DNA from: Saitoella complicata NRRL Y-17804
Taxonomy: Eukaryota > Ascomycota > Saitoellomycetes > Saitoellales > Saitoellaceae
DNA length: 64,000 nucleotides
Reading direction: 5' to 3'
NCBI RefSeq assembly: GCF_001661265.1
Contig: NW_017567004.1
Span: 82,279 to 146,278, forward strand
The notes under the pieces were generated by a model. It ran no database searches. It was not told the origin of the DNA and saw only the letters and a list, made by a program, of their open reading frames with translations. The first letter of the stretch is position 1. Every line of letters starts with the position of its first letter. The position numbers and the translations under genes are program-made. Below, in pieces: positions 12,536-23,000 of this stretch.

Positions 12536-13000
12536 TCAATGACCCTTTCGCGCAACTTCTAGGCACTCTTCCTCCAATCCCTGCACATGCACCACCTGAA
12601 TCCCCGCATCCTTCAACTTTCTCACACCCTTGCACTCCACAAAGTCACTTGGCTCTTTCACGCCAAGATACACAGAGTTAAATACCTCCTTCCCATAATC
12701 CAGTATCCGGTCAGTGCATGGTTTATTTCCACTTAGCCGTTCTGAACATGGCTCCATTGTGGTATACAGGTCCAGTCCTTTCGGTAGTGAACCTGCCCAT
12801 GCTGAAAGTAGTTTCTCCAGCGCACATTGTTCAGCATGTGTATTCCCTGGCAACTCGCGGGAATACCCAGTGGAAAGAACTCGGCCGTTTTGGACGATGA
12901 GACAGCCAACACAGAACGCTGTTGGTGTTGGTTCGCACTTCTTGGCTTCCTCCAGCGCCAGTCTCATGAAGTCAACATGAACGCTGTCGATTGTAGTCAT
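12536..13000 (-). CDS. Cytidine deaminase-like DRAP deaminase (riboflavin pathway, RIB2-type domain)
   Basis: The protein is a 154-aa zinc deaminase of the cytidine/deoxycytidylate deaminase fold. The zinc motifs are HAEQCAL and PCSERLSGNKPCTDRI. The latter closely resembles the deaminase domain of Rib2-type 2,5-diamino-6-ribitylamino-pyrimidinone phosphate deaminases, so a role in riboflavin synthesis is the best guess; another nucleotide or tRNA deaminase cannot be excluded. The open frame extends to 13189, but that would overlap the divergent neighbour, and the residues before MTTIDSVHVDFM do not look like the family, so the ATG at 12998-13000 is chosen. The gene is head-to-head with the SIKE-like gene, 163 bp between starts. 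Confidence 0.75.
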   Translation of the reverse strand: MTTIDSVHVDFMRLALEEAKKCEPTPTAFCVGCLIVQNGRVLSTGYSRELPGNTHAEQCALEKLLSAWAGSLPKGLDLYTTMEPCSERLSGNKPCTDRILDYGKEVFNSVYLGVKEPSDFVECKGVRKLKDAGIQVVHVQGLEEECLEVARKGH

Positions 13001-13163
13001 CGTTTCTGAATGTAAACTGCTCGTACGCTCAGGTTCATCAAGGCAACCTGGACGACATTGCTTGTCGAACCGACATTTGGATAGCCTGCATGCCAGGAAC
13101 GACGTCGGCTTGCGGCACCCCACAACACCATACGACTTCCAAAACACCAAGTAGACGTCAATC

Positions 13164-13878
13164 ATGGTGTCCGCCGTGTCGAATGACAACTCCCTTCAGC
13201 GGCTATATGCCCTAGTAGGCGAACTCGGTGAGCAATTGGCAGCCAACCGCGAGGCCACGGCTATGTTACGGGCGGAAGCGGATGCGTTGAGGGTAGGCTC
13301 TTGAACTTCAACCCAGGTAGACGAAGCTGACGGTACCTACAGTCTGAACTAGCGGACCCCGCTACTACGAATGGACATGTGTTCCCTGGAGTAAACGGAG
13401 TTGAAGGTACGATCCCGTCAAAGCATGATTCCAACGGACCAAGACTGACGGTTTTCGTACAGGCGCAGAACCACAAGACAACGGCGAACTCGTCCGCGAA
13501 CGAACAGTCCTCCAACAAGAGAACCGAACCCTCCGCAAAGAAAACGACGACCTCCTTCGTCTAGCCGGACAATACGAAACCGGGATGGAAATCATGGTCG
13601 CGAAGTTACGAGAGTACGCTCACAACGCAAACGAGACAATTCTCGGTCTTCATCGAGATTATCGGGAGCAGTTGGCAAAGGCACGGCAGGAGAACACGGA
13701 GTTTCAACAACAGGCCATGCAGGATCAGGAAAGAATCTCTGCGATTGGGAATATGCTACGGCATGCGTATGCTGAGGAGACGAGAGTGGATCCGGATATC
13801 GTGATTGAGACGCTGCAGGTCGAAAACATGGGATTGAGAGAAATCCTGGGCTTCGTCGGTGACGATGGGCAATTTTAG
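13164..13878 (+). CDS. SIKE/FGFR1OP2-family coiled-coil protein (STRIPAK component, Sordaria SCI1-like)
   Basis: Three exons (13164-13292, 13343-13406, 13463-13878) encode 202 aa. The protein is almost entirely helical coiled coil: an N-terminal helix (residues 1-43) and a long C-terminal coiled coil with heptads and many Glu, Gln and Arg. The C-terminal segment, with a variant of the family motif (VENMGLREILGF), matches SIKE/FGFR1OP2 proteins. In fungi this family (SCI1 in Sordaria) is a small subunit of the striatin-interacting phosphatase and kinase complex controlling hyphal fusion and fruiting. I recognise it from the motif and coiled-coil layout, so confidence is moderate. It is divergent from the deaminase gene and convergent with PEX11, with 3' ends 82 bp apart. 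Confidence 0.68.
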
Positions 13879-13960
13879 AGTGCTGTATGCGCAGGTTGTC
13901 GTAGAATCATTGGGATACGGCGTTTGGTTTGGGCGTCCGAAAGGGTCGCTTCTTGATTTT

Positions 13961-15011
13961 CTATACCCAGGATCTAGGAATATTACTGTGCCCGCACAGC
14001 CTTTGTCGTCTTTGCGAAGATCTTGCTGAAGCTATTGGAATGTTGTCAGCATCATGTTTCGGACTATATGCGTGCACAACGAACCTCAGGACTCCGGACA
14101 TGAATCCCAGAGAATGTTGGTAACCCTCTGTGAACTTCCAGTGGAAAACATCGTATGCTATTCGTCAAGTTAGCCGCTACACTGGGTCGAACATTTCGAG
14201 GCTCAATTGACATACCCGAGAATCCACAATCACAGAGTAACTTGTACCCACTCATCCTCACCCAAAACAGCTCATTCTGCAACGCACCCATCTGCTTCGA
14301 ATACTCCTCATCACTAACTTTCTGCTCCATCAATATCTGTCTCTTCGCCTCGACCTTCGCCGCCAACTTCGCTTGTGAATGGAAGTTCAGTCGTAGATCG
14401 AACAAAGTACCAGTGAACCATGCTCGGTTCGCCCAGATGTCCGCCCAGTCTCTGACTTCCTTTCTGAATACGCCGACGCGGCCGAGACAGTAGATGTCGT
14501 CCAGGACGTCGTTCGAGATGCTTAGGAGGGTGTGCACGAATGCCAATGTCAGGAGCGGGTTCCGCTTTGAGCCCGCGTCCTTCTCATTAAGTTGATATGA
14601 TTTGAAAGCACGCAAAATATCACTCAGTTCGGAGATAGGTTCCAACACATGTCCTAACCGGATAACCTTTCGCGTAGTGGACAGCTGGGTAATGAGTGGC
14701 TTGAGGCTATCGCGCAACAAAAGACGATTACTTGTCTTATTCCCTGGTCTGTTAAGGAATGCCCAGACGAGGAGCTTGCAGAAGTATTGGATACTATGCG
14801 CTGTAAGCTGGACTGTTCAGCGCTTCGATGCCGCAAGAAGGACTTACCATTTCAGGGTCTTGTCTCGGCCGTCGGTGACGGTGAGCATCTTGCGGAAGAT
14901 CGCGAGTTCGTCTCCTTTCATTGTCATTACAGCTGTGAGTTGATTGGATTGGGTTGGATTCCCGTTTGTGTTGATCCCCAAAAGTTTATCGCGGGTGTTA
15001 TCGGTCTGCAT
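13961..15011 (-). CDS. PEX11: Peroxisomal membrane protein PEX11 family
   Basis: PEX11 proteins elongate and divide peroxisomes by inserting an amphipathic helix into the membrane. Three exons (15011-14848, 14793-14216, 14157-13961) give 312 aa with a consistent frame. The family signature is split by the first intron: GRDKTLK then CIQYFCKLLVWAFLNR. It is followed by LRDSLKPLITQLSTTRKVIRLG, the conserved helix region. The central part carries RAWFTGTLFDLRLNF and a charged helix; the last exon reads AYDVFHWKFTEGYQHSLGF, a typical membrane-proximal end. The start MQTDNTRDK at 15011 is the upstream ATG; another ATG (MTMKGDEL) is possible. Among PEX11 paralogues it looks closest to the fungal PEX11C type, by inference. 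SREBP lies upstream in the same orientation. Confidence 0.85.
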
Positions 15012-15313
15012 GGCAATTGAGGGGCCGTGCACCGACGGGAACCAACAGCCGAAGCTTAACCGTAAGCTCAAGCAGGAGAAGACAGAGAAGACGGAGAAGA
15101 CTGAAGGTTAATATGGTTCGTAGGATGGAGCAGGCAGTGATGAGAAGAGACAAACCTTTTGAAGGGATAACTGGCGAACTCAAGTCCGCACGAACGCAAA
15201 ACTCTGATGGTATAAAATGGAATCTAAGGAAACGTGTCGTATGAAATCAAAAAAGAAAGATAACCATGAATAAAAGCCCGTACGGCCCATCAAAAATGTT
15301 CCCCCGCCTCCGT
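15012..15313. other. Intergenic, PEX11 promoter and SREBP 3' flank
   Basis: Just over 300 bp between two minus-strand genes. Nothing further is recognised. Confidence 0.5.
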
Positions 15314-18300
15314 TTAACCCTCAATAAGTCCAAGACCCTTCGCAGGTTCCGCACTCTCGTACCCCGACTCCGCTCCGGCATCCAAAACCCTCACGCAGTG
15401 TGCGATGATCTCTTTTCTAGTGTTCAAGGAAAGACCGACTTTGTCGGCTTCGGCACCACCGATCCAAATCCTGATGCTTGCGGCGATCTTCTCCGTGGTC
15501 AAGACCGCACGCTCGGACCTGATGGCAGAGGGCTGAGCCTCCAATGCAGACAACGCCTTCCAAGCAGCCAAGATACCGAGCAAACCTCCACGGTCCTCGG
15601 AAGAAGACTTCCACTTGACCTCACGGAAGATGTTGGCAGCGCGCTTAGCTTTACCAGGTTCATCGGACTGAAGAAGCCAGAGAACCATGGCGCAACGAAG
15701 ACCGACACGTGCATCCGTAGTGATCTGAGTAGAAGGCATGATAAGAAGAGCCTCCTCTTCTTCAACCTTAGCGTTCATGGGCAAGTTATCATACCAAGCC
15801 TTCATGGCGTCCCTCAAAGAAGCACCCTCAGCATCGGGGTAAACCAAAGCCTTGGTAAGCAACCCGGTCCTGAGAGCAGCAGAGTTGGGCGGCGCGATCT
15901 CCAGAGCGACCTCAAGTTCATCCTTCAGTTCCTCCATCATCTCCTTGTCCGCATCTTTTTCCTTCGCGACGAACGCAGCCTTGAGGACCTTACGGGCGAT
16001 CATGCACGAAGACCAAGCGGCCAATGCGTCGAGAGGGGACTTGGCAGCGTCATCCTCGACAACGAAGTCCATGTTCTCATCAGCCTCCTCGACCTCATCC
16101 TCGTCGAGAATGTGTCCAGAAGCAAGCCCATAGGCCCTCCTTACAACCTCAGGAGTGAAGATCTCAGCGCTGTTATATTCAACCAGCAAGTTCTTGATAT
16201 GCTCCGGCAACACCTCCTCATCCCCAGCAGCCACCAAAACAGCCCTCGCCTTCTTCCAGAAATGCGCACTCAACTTCCTCGCCAAAGACTCAGGCGTGAC
16301 TCCGTGCAGCAAGACCTGGATATGAAGAGCCTGGAGCATACAACGACTCGCACTCGGAGGCAAGGTCAACGAAGAGAAAAACGAGAACGCGAGGCGCGCA
16401 CGATTGATTTTCGAATCACCACCAGCAAGCTGCGCATCCAACGCACGCTCCCACGCGCTAATCCGCATCAAATCCTCAGACTCGTTCAAGCCAGCCAGGG
16501 TCTGGAAAACCTCATGTCCACACGTCATACACAACAAAGCCTTACAAAACTTCGTCAACATCGCCGTGCAGATCGGAAGCCTAGCACCGGCAGGCGGCAT
16601 ATACACCGTCTGCAACGCCGTCTCGAACGCTTTCTGCCTCACACAAAGCGGCGAGCTAACAGCCGGGCTCGTCTTCTCGCCAACAGCAGCAGCAGTCTCG
16701 GTACCGGTAACAGTCCTAGTCCTCTGCTTCTGCGCCACAACACCCTTATTCTTATCCTTCTCCTCGCGATCAAAGAATGCAGGGTTTAGAATATACGTAA
16801 CAGCCCCAACCACCAACAACACCTTCAACCCCAACATAAAAGCGTCATACGTCGACCATCCACTCAAACTCCTGAGCGTAACAGCCGACATAAACCCAGC
16901 ATTCCCAGATCCGAGACGGAGGAATCCGGGAAGCGCAGCGAGACCACGGGCGGAGTGTTGCTGTCCGTGGACGGGGACGCCGCCCTGGTCAGGGTGTGCG
17001 CCGAATTGTCCAGCGCCGCCCATAACCATCATACCCGCCATCGAGCCAACCATGACCTTGGACATATACCCACCACTCGACCTTTGACGATGACCACGGG
17101 GCTCGTCCGGCGGTTGGTGCTGAGGGTGCTGCTGCTGGTGGGGGTGCGCATGAGGATGCTGCTGGTGCAGATGCATACCCGGCACGCCCTGACCTGGCAC
17201 CATCGTCCTCTTCCTCTGAATAACCTGCTGTTGTGCCTGAGCAGCAGCAGCCTGCGCACTCAAGTAATCCCTCATCCTCCTAACCTCATCTTGTAACTGC
17301 TTATTCCTCGCCTCGAGATGGTAGATATACTCCGTAGCCTTCGACAACACCGTAGCTTTATTCAACTTCTGCGCGGGCGCCAAGCCATCGAGGTCAGGGT
17401 CCAATTCGGCGTCAGACAAAGAACCGGAGCCGCCGATGCCGGCACAGCGGAGAGCGGGGACAGCATCACGGAGTGCGCCGATTTTGTCGTTAAGGTTCGT
17501 ACGGTAGCGTTTTTCGATCATGTTATGTGCTGTCTTCTTGGGTTTCAAAGAGCTGTTCAACTTTGCCTTCGCGTTCTCAGCCCCCTTGCCGCCCTTAGAG
17601 CCTTCCTTCTTCTCAACAGTAGTCGTATAGAAAGGAGTCTCGTAATCGTCGTCAGCAACGGCGGTGGAAGCGTCGCTGGTACGCTTGGCGGGGACGGTAG
17701 AGGTCGTCTGGTTGCTGGCCATGGAGGACATAGACGTTCCCGGACGGTCGACTTCAAGAGGAGAGTGGGGTCCTTGAACTGGGCTGGGTAATTGACAAGT
17801 ACTCGCATTGCTGTTCGGGAAGGGCGGAGCACGGTCGTCGCGGGGTGATACGAGGGGTGGTGACGAGTGATGCAGATACCCACCACTGAAAGCTACGCCG
17901 GCACTCGCGAGCGGGCTCGGTGCCGAAGACTTGCGGCGCTTGAATGGGTGCATTGGCGGCGAAGGATAGTGCTGCGAGTTTCCCTGTTGTTGTCCTTGTC
18001 CTTGTCCCCCGTTATTGTTAAACTGAGGCTGCCAATTCAAATCCAATTGTTGTCGTTGGAAGATCGCTTCCGGCACAGCAGCCGCGGCTTGTTGGGGAAT
18101 AGATTGCTCGTGTCCGGGTTGGGGCATATCGTATATCCCCGCTTGCTGTCCGAAGTTGAACTGCGACATAGATTGCTGCGCTTCGGCTGAGAGTTGGGGA
18201 TCGAAAGCGGGTTGGAGGCCATGGTTTTCGTCGTGGTCGAAGGTGTCGTAGCGGGGGGGTTGGAAGGTGTAGTTCATTGTTGGCATTTGTTGTGGGATCA

Positions 18301-18724
18301 TGGACTTGTTGACGTTGACGTCTTGCGGACGCTGCATCGGCATCGTGTCGACTGGAACGGCCCAGGCGTCTTGGACGGTGTTGTCGTAAAGTCCTGCCAT
18401 CGTAGGATCCCCGGTAAACATCGTCGGATCGAAATCGTACTGAGCCGAGCTGGGCGAGATCGATGTAGACGACAACTGCGGTGGAGAGCTGTCCGCACCG
18501 GAAGAATACTGGTTATCGAGTCGATTCAGGAAATCGACCATCTGTTCTGGAGATTGCAATTGAAAATCTGCTTCACCGGCCGAATGGTGCGAATGAGATG
18601 AAGAAGCCGATTTAGAATGATGTTGGTGATGGTTGTGATTGTGATGGTGGGTGTGGTGAACACGTTGGGATGACGGATTGCAATTGTAAGAGAAGGGATC
18701 CTGCTGGTGACGGGACGAATCCAT
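15314..18724 (-). CDS. sre1: Sterol regulatory element-binding protein (SREBP, Sre1/SrbA type)
   Basis: This is a membrane-bound bHLH-zipper factor that, in fungi, senses sterol and oxygen. The N-terminal half is released by proteolysis (Dsc and rhomboid route) to activate ergosterol and hypoxia genes. It is a single exon of 1136 aa. A His-, Ser- and Gln-rich disordered N-terminus (1-390) precedes the bHLH at about 397-490. The SREBP-diagnostic tyrosine (EKRYRTNLND, Tyr407) replaces the Arg of other bHLH factors, and the loop between helices is extended, as in fungal members. After a His/Gln-rich stretch come a weakly hydrophobic segment (553-573) and a clear membrane helix (about 626-650, FMLGLKVLLVVGAVTYIL). 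The C-terminal region from about 690 matches the fungal DUF2014-type domain. An in-frame TAA lies 6 nt before the ATG, fixing the N-terminus. Confidence 0.93.
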   Translation of the reverse strand: MDSSRHQQDPFSYNCNPSSQRVHHTHHHNHNHHQHHSKSASSSHSHHSAGEADFQLQSPEQMVDFLNRLDNQYSSGADSSPPQLSSTSISPSSAQYDFDPTMFTGDPTMAGLYDNTVQDAWAVPVDTMPMQRPQDVNVNKSMIPQQMPTMNYTFQPPRYDTFDHDENHGLQPAFDPQLSAEAQQSMSQFNFGQQAGIYDMPQPGHEQSIPQQAAAAVPEAIFQRQQLDLNWQPQFNNNGGQGQGQQQGNSQHYPSPPMHPFKRRKSSAPSPLASAGVAFSGGYLHHSSPPLVSPRDDRAPPFPNSNASTCQLPSPVQGPHSPLEVDRPGTSMSSMASNQTTSTVPAKRTSDASTAVADDDYETPFYTTTVEKKEGSKGGKGAENAKAKLNSSLKPKKTAHNMIEKRYRTNLNDKIGALRDAVPALRCAGIGGSGSLSDAELDPDLDGLAPAQKLNKATVLSKATEYIYHLEARNKQLQDEVRRMRDYLSAQAAAAQAQQQVIQRKRTMVPGQGVPGMHLHQQHPHAHPHQQQHPQHQPPDEPRGHRQRSSGGYMSKVMVGSMAGMMVMGGAGQFGAHPDQGGVPVHGQQHSARGLAALPGFLRLGSGNAGFMSAVTLRSLSGWSTYDAFMLGLKVLLVVGAVTYILNPAFFDREEKDKNKGVVAQKQRTRTVTGTETAAAVGEKTSPAVSSPLCVRQKAFETALQTVYMPPAGARLPICTAMLTKFCKALLCMTCGHEVFQTLAGLNESEDLMRISAWERALDAQLAGGDSKINRARLAFSFFSSLTLPPSASRCMLQALHIQVLLHGVTPESLARKLSAHFWKKARAVLVAAGDEEVLPEHIKNLLVEYNSAEIFTPEVVRRAYGLASGHILDEDEVEEADENMDFVVEDDAAKSPLDALAAWSSCMIARKVLKAAFVAKEKDADKEMMEELKDELEVALEIAPPNSAALRTGLLTKALVYPDAEGASLRDAMKAWYDNLPMNAKVEEEEALLIMPSTQITTDARVGLRCAMVLWLLQSDEPGKAKRAANIFREVKWKSSSEDRGGLLGILAAWKALSALEAQPSAIRSERAVLTTEKIAASIRIWIGGAEADKVGLSLNTRKEIIAHCVRVLDAGAESGYESAEPAKGLGLIEG

Positions 18725-19572
18725 ATCTAGTTACGATAGATGCTGCCTCGTCGAAAAAGCTGGGAAATTGTAAATTCGGGCGAGGCGAACAAAGCGGCGT
18801 GATCGCCTATAACGAACGGTAATGCGGGACGGCCGTACGTGTAGGAAGGAGCAAAGGGAAGTAAGGATTGGTGTATAAGGTGAGAACCGGGACGATCGGG
18901 GGAGTATGCTCGTATGATTTTGCGGAATGTCGGTCGTTGTTGAGTGCGAGCAGATTTGATGGAGGTGATGTTTTTCTGAGGGTGGGTCGACCTCTTTCAT
19001 TTGGGTGCGTTAGAGTGGTCTGATCTGGATGCTGCGGTTGTCTCAGGCAGTGCCACCGTAACACTCCTCGAAAGGGAACGAAATTCTCCGTTTCCTGTCA
19101 TCTCTCAATTGAAGTTCGCTATCTGTCTACAGTACTCGTAGGTTCACGTTCAACGGTCCACTCTCTTCATATCCTTCGTGAGCCTCCTCGCACGCTTCGA
19201 TGTCCTATGTACCACGCAGCAACATTTCCGGTCGCGGACGCAACTCTAATCCCAATTCCGGCGGAGAGACACAAACCTCCGCCTAACTCCATGCCAACCC
19301 TCGAGGTCGAATCCTCGGCCGCGGTCTTAGGTGCACGGACCACCCCCTCCGTAAGCGAACTCCAAGCCGAGCGAGGCTCCGTGTCCGCGATCACATGTTC
19401 ACAAGTTCACCTCACCCCTCCTCGTATACGGAAGGTCGGAAGATACACTCAGCCAAGCCAAGCTTGAACGTTGACGACGATCCCTCGAAGTCCTCCCTCC
19501 ATGCTCTGGAGCTCGTGGCGCGCCTGCGTGGCCGTGGAAGGCTAGCGTGCGTGTGTGTGTGTTAAAACACAA
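18725..19572. other. SREBP leader and promoter region with upstream ORF
   Basis: The minus strand holds an ATG-initiated upstream frame of 89 codons (19000-18731) that stops 6 nt before the SREBP start, in the same frame. The rest is unassigned. A plus-strand frame at 19207-19467 (86 codons) shows no recognisable domain. Confidence 0.45.
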
Positions 19573-20040
19573 AATTGCAGGGGTCTTGATCATTCCACAC
19601 CCCATTTTCTTCATTTCACACCCCAGCGCCAACAAAAAACTCAGGATATCTCGCCAACCACAAATCGGATCTCGGAGGGTAGAGAGTATATAGATTGATA
19701 AAAGTCCTCTGAATCCGTTCCCACCTTCAAATTCGGATTTGAAGGTTCCTGGGAGAAGATACCAACTGTTTCTCACCTCTCAGCGCGGCTGGTGTGGCAC
19801 AGCGCATATATGCCTAAATCTGCACATCACATCTCAGCAGTATTTGGCAGAGTACAGCAGCTGGTGGAGTGAAATCTGCGAGTTAAAGGTATCAGGATAT
19901 TCACAAAGTTACTCTCTATCTCTCTACGCTCTTACCGTATTCCCAAGTTCAATGGCTGTTGAGATATCTTTGGAATTGTGAGTGCGCTGGGGTGTGAAAT
20001 GAAGATTTAGGGGTGTGGAATGATCAGGACCCAATTGCAG
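19573..20040. mobile_element. Small non-autonomous TIR DNA transposon (MITE-like, 8-bp target duplication)
   Basis: The element itself spans 19581-20032 (452 bp). It is bounded by perfect 8-bp direct repeats AATTGCAG at 19573-19580 and 20033-20040. Its ends form terminal inverted repeats: of the first 49 nt from each side, 44 are identical, beginning GGGTCYTGATCATTCC. Each end contains the subterminal word CACACCCC twice. The interior has no transposase frame but contains a perfect hairpin (arms ACCTTCAAAT and its complement around TCGG, 19723-19746). An 8-bp target duplication suggests a hAT-type transposase mobilised it. The GGGTC terminus is not a classic hAT end, so superfamily is inference. 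Well-matched TIRs and intact duplications suggest a fairly recent insertion. Confidence 0.8.
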
Positions 20041-23000
20041 TTCGCCAGATTAGGCTCTGTAAGCGGTGAGGGTGAGTAGGCTAGAAAAGGTATAAGCCAG
20101 AACAGTAGTATTGGTAAAGAGCAACTAAGAGAGCGAACCTTATACACCCTTAAAAATATGCATGGTGCCTGGGCTAAGCCCATTACGAAATAGGGCGCCC
20201 ACAGCGGACTAGCTATGCTAGGGAAACGGCCGAAGGCACTAGAAGAAAAAACAAAAATAAGCAAAGAACCAACACTTATAAGAACCTACCCCTTCCCTGC
20301 CCAGAGTCCGAAGATCAGCACCGCAAGGCACTGAACGAACCCAGACAGAGAGGACAGAGACAAGAGGAGGAGTACGAGACTCTATGAGGGATTTGTAAAG
20401 CATCTCTGCAGAGTGGTGATCCCACAGCAGAGCTTGTCAAAAAGAGGTAACTAACTCCGCCCAATTCCCTTTCAAGCTGGACAACTTGTCCAGGAACTCC
20501 AGGCTGAGCTTGCGCGGTTCAATGGAGGGGCACAGGAGAAGAGCGTGGATTTCTGTCTCTAGATAGTCCTTGTAGCGGCGCTGCTGGCACGGCACACACA
20601 CCCGGTCCTCCCTGGACAGTCCAAAGTGACGACCCATTTGGATAGCCAGATTATGAGACGACAACCGAAGTCTTGCCATAGCCTGCGCCCTTGTGAACGG
20701 CAGGAAGACATACGGGTGGGGTCTGACGGGTGTGGAGAATGGAGCGCAGTCTAGGTGGGAGAGTCGGCTAAAGCGACTCACCGCTGCGGCATAGGTAGAA
20801 CAAACCTTTTTCTCCGCATTCAGCTGAACAAGAGAACGAAAGGGAACCAGCGAGAGGAGGTCGACGCCAAGGGTCTGAAGGCGCTTACGGGTGGAAGAGA
20901 ACCTCCCACCACGACCTTCGTGCACAATGGTCTGAGAAGCGAAATAGCCTTTACTGGTAAGTCGATCGCCCGGCAAAGACCAGAGGTAGTCTATATCCAG
21001 CCATGCCATAGTAAAGCGGAGCAGTCACAGATCTGGGTGAAACCCCAGCAGCAGTCCGCATAGCAGTCCTATGTAACACGTCGAAATCAACCCGTAACGG
21101 CCCGTCAAACATGACAACCACACCATAGATCAAGTACGGTTCCACCAGGGCATGGTATAACCGCATGTAGACCCTAGGGAGGAGTGGACCAACCGTATGG
21201 TGCAGAGCATGAATGGAAAGAAGAGTCTGCCTGGCTTTCGCGAGGCCTCTCCGACAGTGGGAACTGGAATTCCACAGCCTTGAAGCTGAGACTACAGCCA
21301 AACGCAAAAGTCATGCGAATCGCGCGCAAAGCTGAATGCACCCCCGCACATTCGTCGACAACGGGAGATTACAAAACGCGTCCAAACTCCATGGCCAAGG
21401 AGTCTTAGGAGCAGGTTTCAATTAGGACAGCTGTAGAATGACGTTGGACTTCTGCTCATACCCTAACATCTCCGCCTGCATCGTTTGCTGCACGTCAATC
21501 CAGTGTTACGCATCATGCGATGTCATGCACGTGTCCCTGTAACGTAGATACGACGGAAGCAAAAGGCAAGAAATCTTGCCTCACAGCATATGGCGCGTGC
21601 AGCTTGGACTACAAGAAGACGTAGATTACCCTTGCGAATCTTATGATCTCTTGACCTGCAGCTCTGACTTTGTACATGGAGAGATTTGTTGAGTTTTATG
21701 TCTACCCGCGCCCTTTGGTGGTAGTGTGTCGCTGATTCTCGCGCGATTCGCAGGACTTTTGCTTTTGGCTGTACCACCCCGACGTAAACGGAGTCCTCAA
21801 CCACCGTCAATGGAGGAGAGGACCTGTCGACGTAAACTCTAACCGGGTTTCTTGTAGTAGACGACAGACCGGGAAAATACAGGACCTTGGACTTGTCTCC
21901 ATTGATTAACAACCTCCATTGTGAACAGAAGGTCGCGAGAGAGTCTAGTAGAGCCTGCAGTCCAGCTTCAGAATGAGAGAAAAGAGCAATGTCGTCAGCC
22001 AGTAACAAGCATGGGACCTTGAGCCCAGTGAGGGCTGGAGAGTGTGCCCTGGAAGGGAACCATAGATCGGCAAGAGAGATAGCAAAGAGGGTGGGTGAGA
22101 GGGGGTCACCTTGAACTACTCCATGATCGTAGTAGAACACAGGGGAGTCCCCCCCGGAAGAGCGAACCACACTGGTAGTATTGGTATAGAGGGCGGCAAC
22201 GGAATCAATGATCCTCCCCGCACCCCCGAGAAAGCGGATCTTGGCCATCAAAAGGTCCCTGTCGATGGTATCAAAGGCTCTGACCAAATCGATAAAAGCA
22301 ACATGCAGAGCCTTCTTTTCAGACTGAGAGACGTCGGACAGGGCCCAGAGGATGGACAGATTGTTCAGTAGTCCTACGGCCCCGTCTAAACCCGTTCTGC
22401 GCGTCCGGGAGGAAAGAGTCAGCCCAGCGTCAGACTCCGCCATTTAGGAAGGCAGTAAAGATCTTCCTAACCACAGAAAGGAGAGTAATCCCCTTGTAGT
22501 TGGCAGGATTATGTAGGTCACCTTTTGGGGGGAGCGGGATAATAGCGCCAAAGTCCCAAGCAGAGGGGACTGAGCCGCTATCCTGAAGTTTATTGAAGAA
22601 AGAGTGGAGCTTCCCATCTGGGAGGCCTCAAACAGCATCCACAGAGATTGAGTCGAGACGAGTACGATGACATCAGAATCTTTACAGAGGTCAAGCAATA
22701 GCCTGTCTCTGGGAGAAACCGTGCCATCCAATGAGGACCTGGGGGAAGAGGGAAGGATGAGGGCATTGTTTGGGCCCAGTACTGGTGCCGTGGCGTCCGG
22801 AAGAGGAATGTCTGACCCAGTATGGGAGTGTGAGCAAGCAGGAATGCGGATGAATGCGTGGAAACATTCGTCTAAGTTGAAGTAGTGAGAGGGATTAGCC
22901 TTAAGTGCAATACATAGCATCCTCGAAAGAGTCCAACGAGAGTCGTTGGGACTAAATGATAACCCAGCCACCTCCAAAGCGTGACAGCTTGCAGTAGTAA

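Noticed and set aside
13001-13189. N-terminal extension of the DRAP-type deaminase
   Set aside because: It would overlap the divergent SIKE-like gene start and the residues do not resemble the deaminase family.
15266-16789. 507-codon plus-strand open frame
   Set aside because: Antisense to the C-terminal half of SREBP; Arg/Ser/Leu-rich shadow without domain features.
19207-19467. 86-codon plus-strand frame upstream of SREBP
   Set aside because: Starts with ATG but has no recognisable feature and lies in a likely promoter region.
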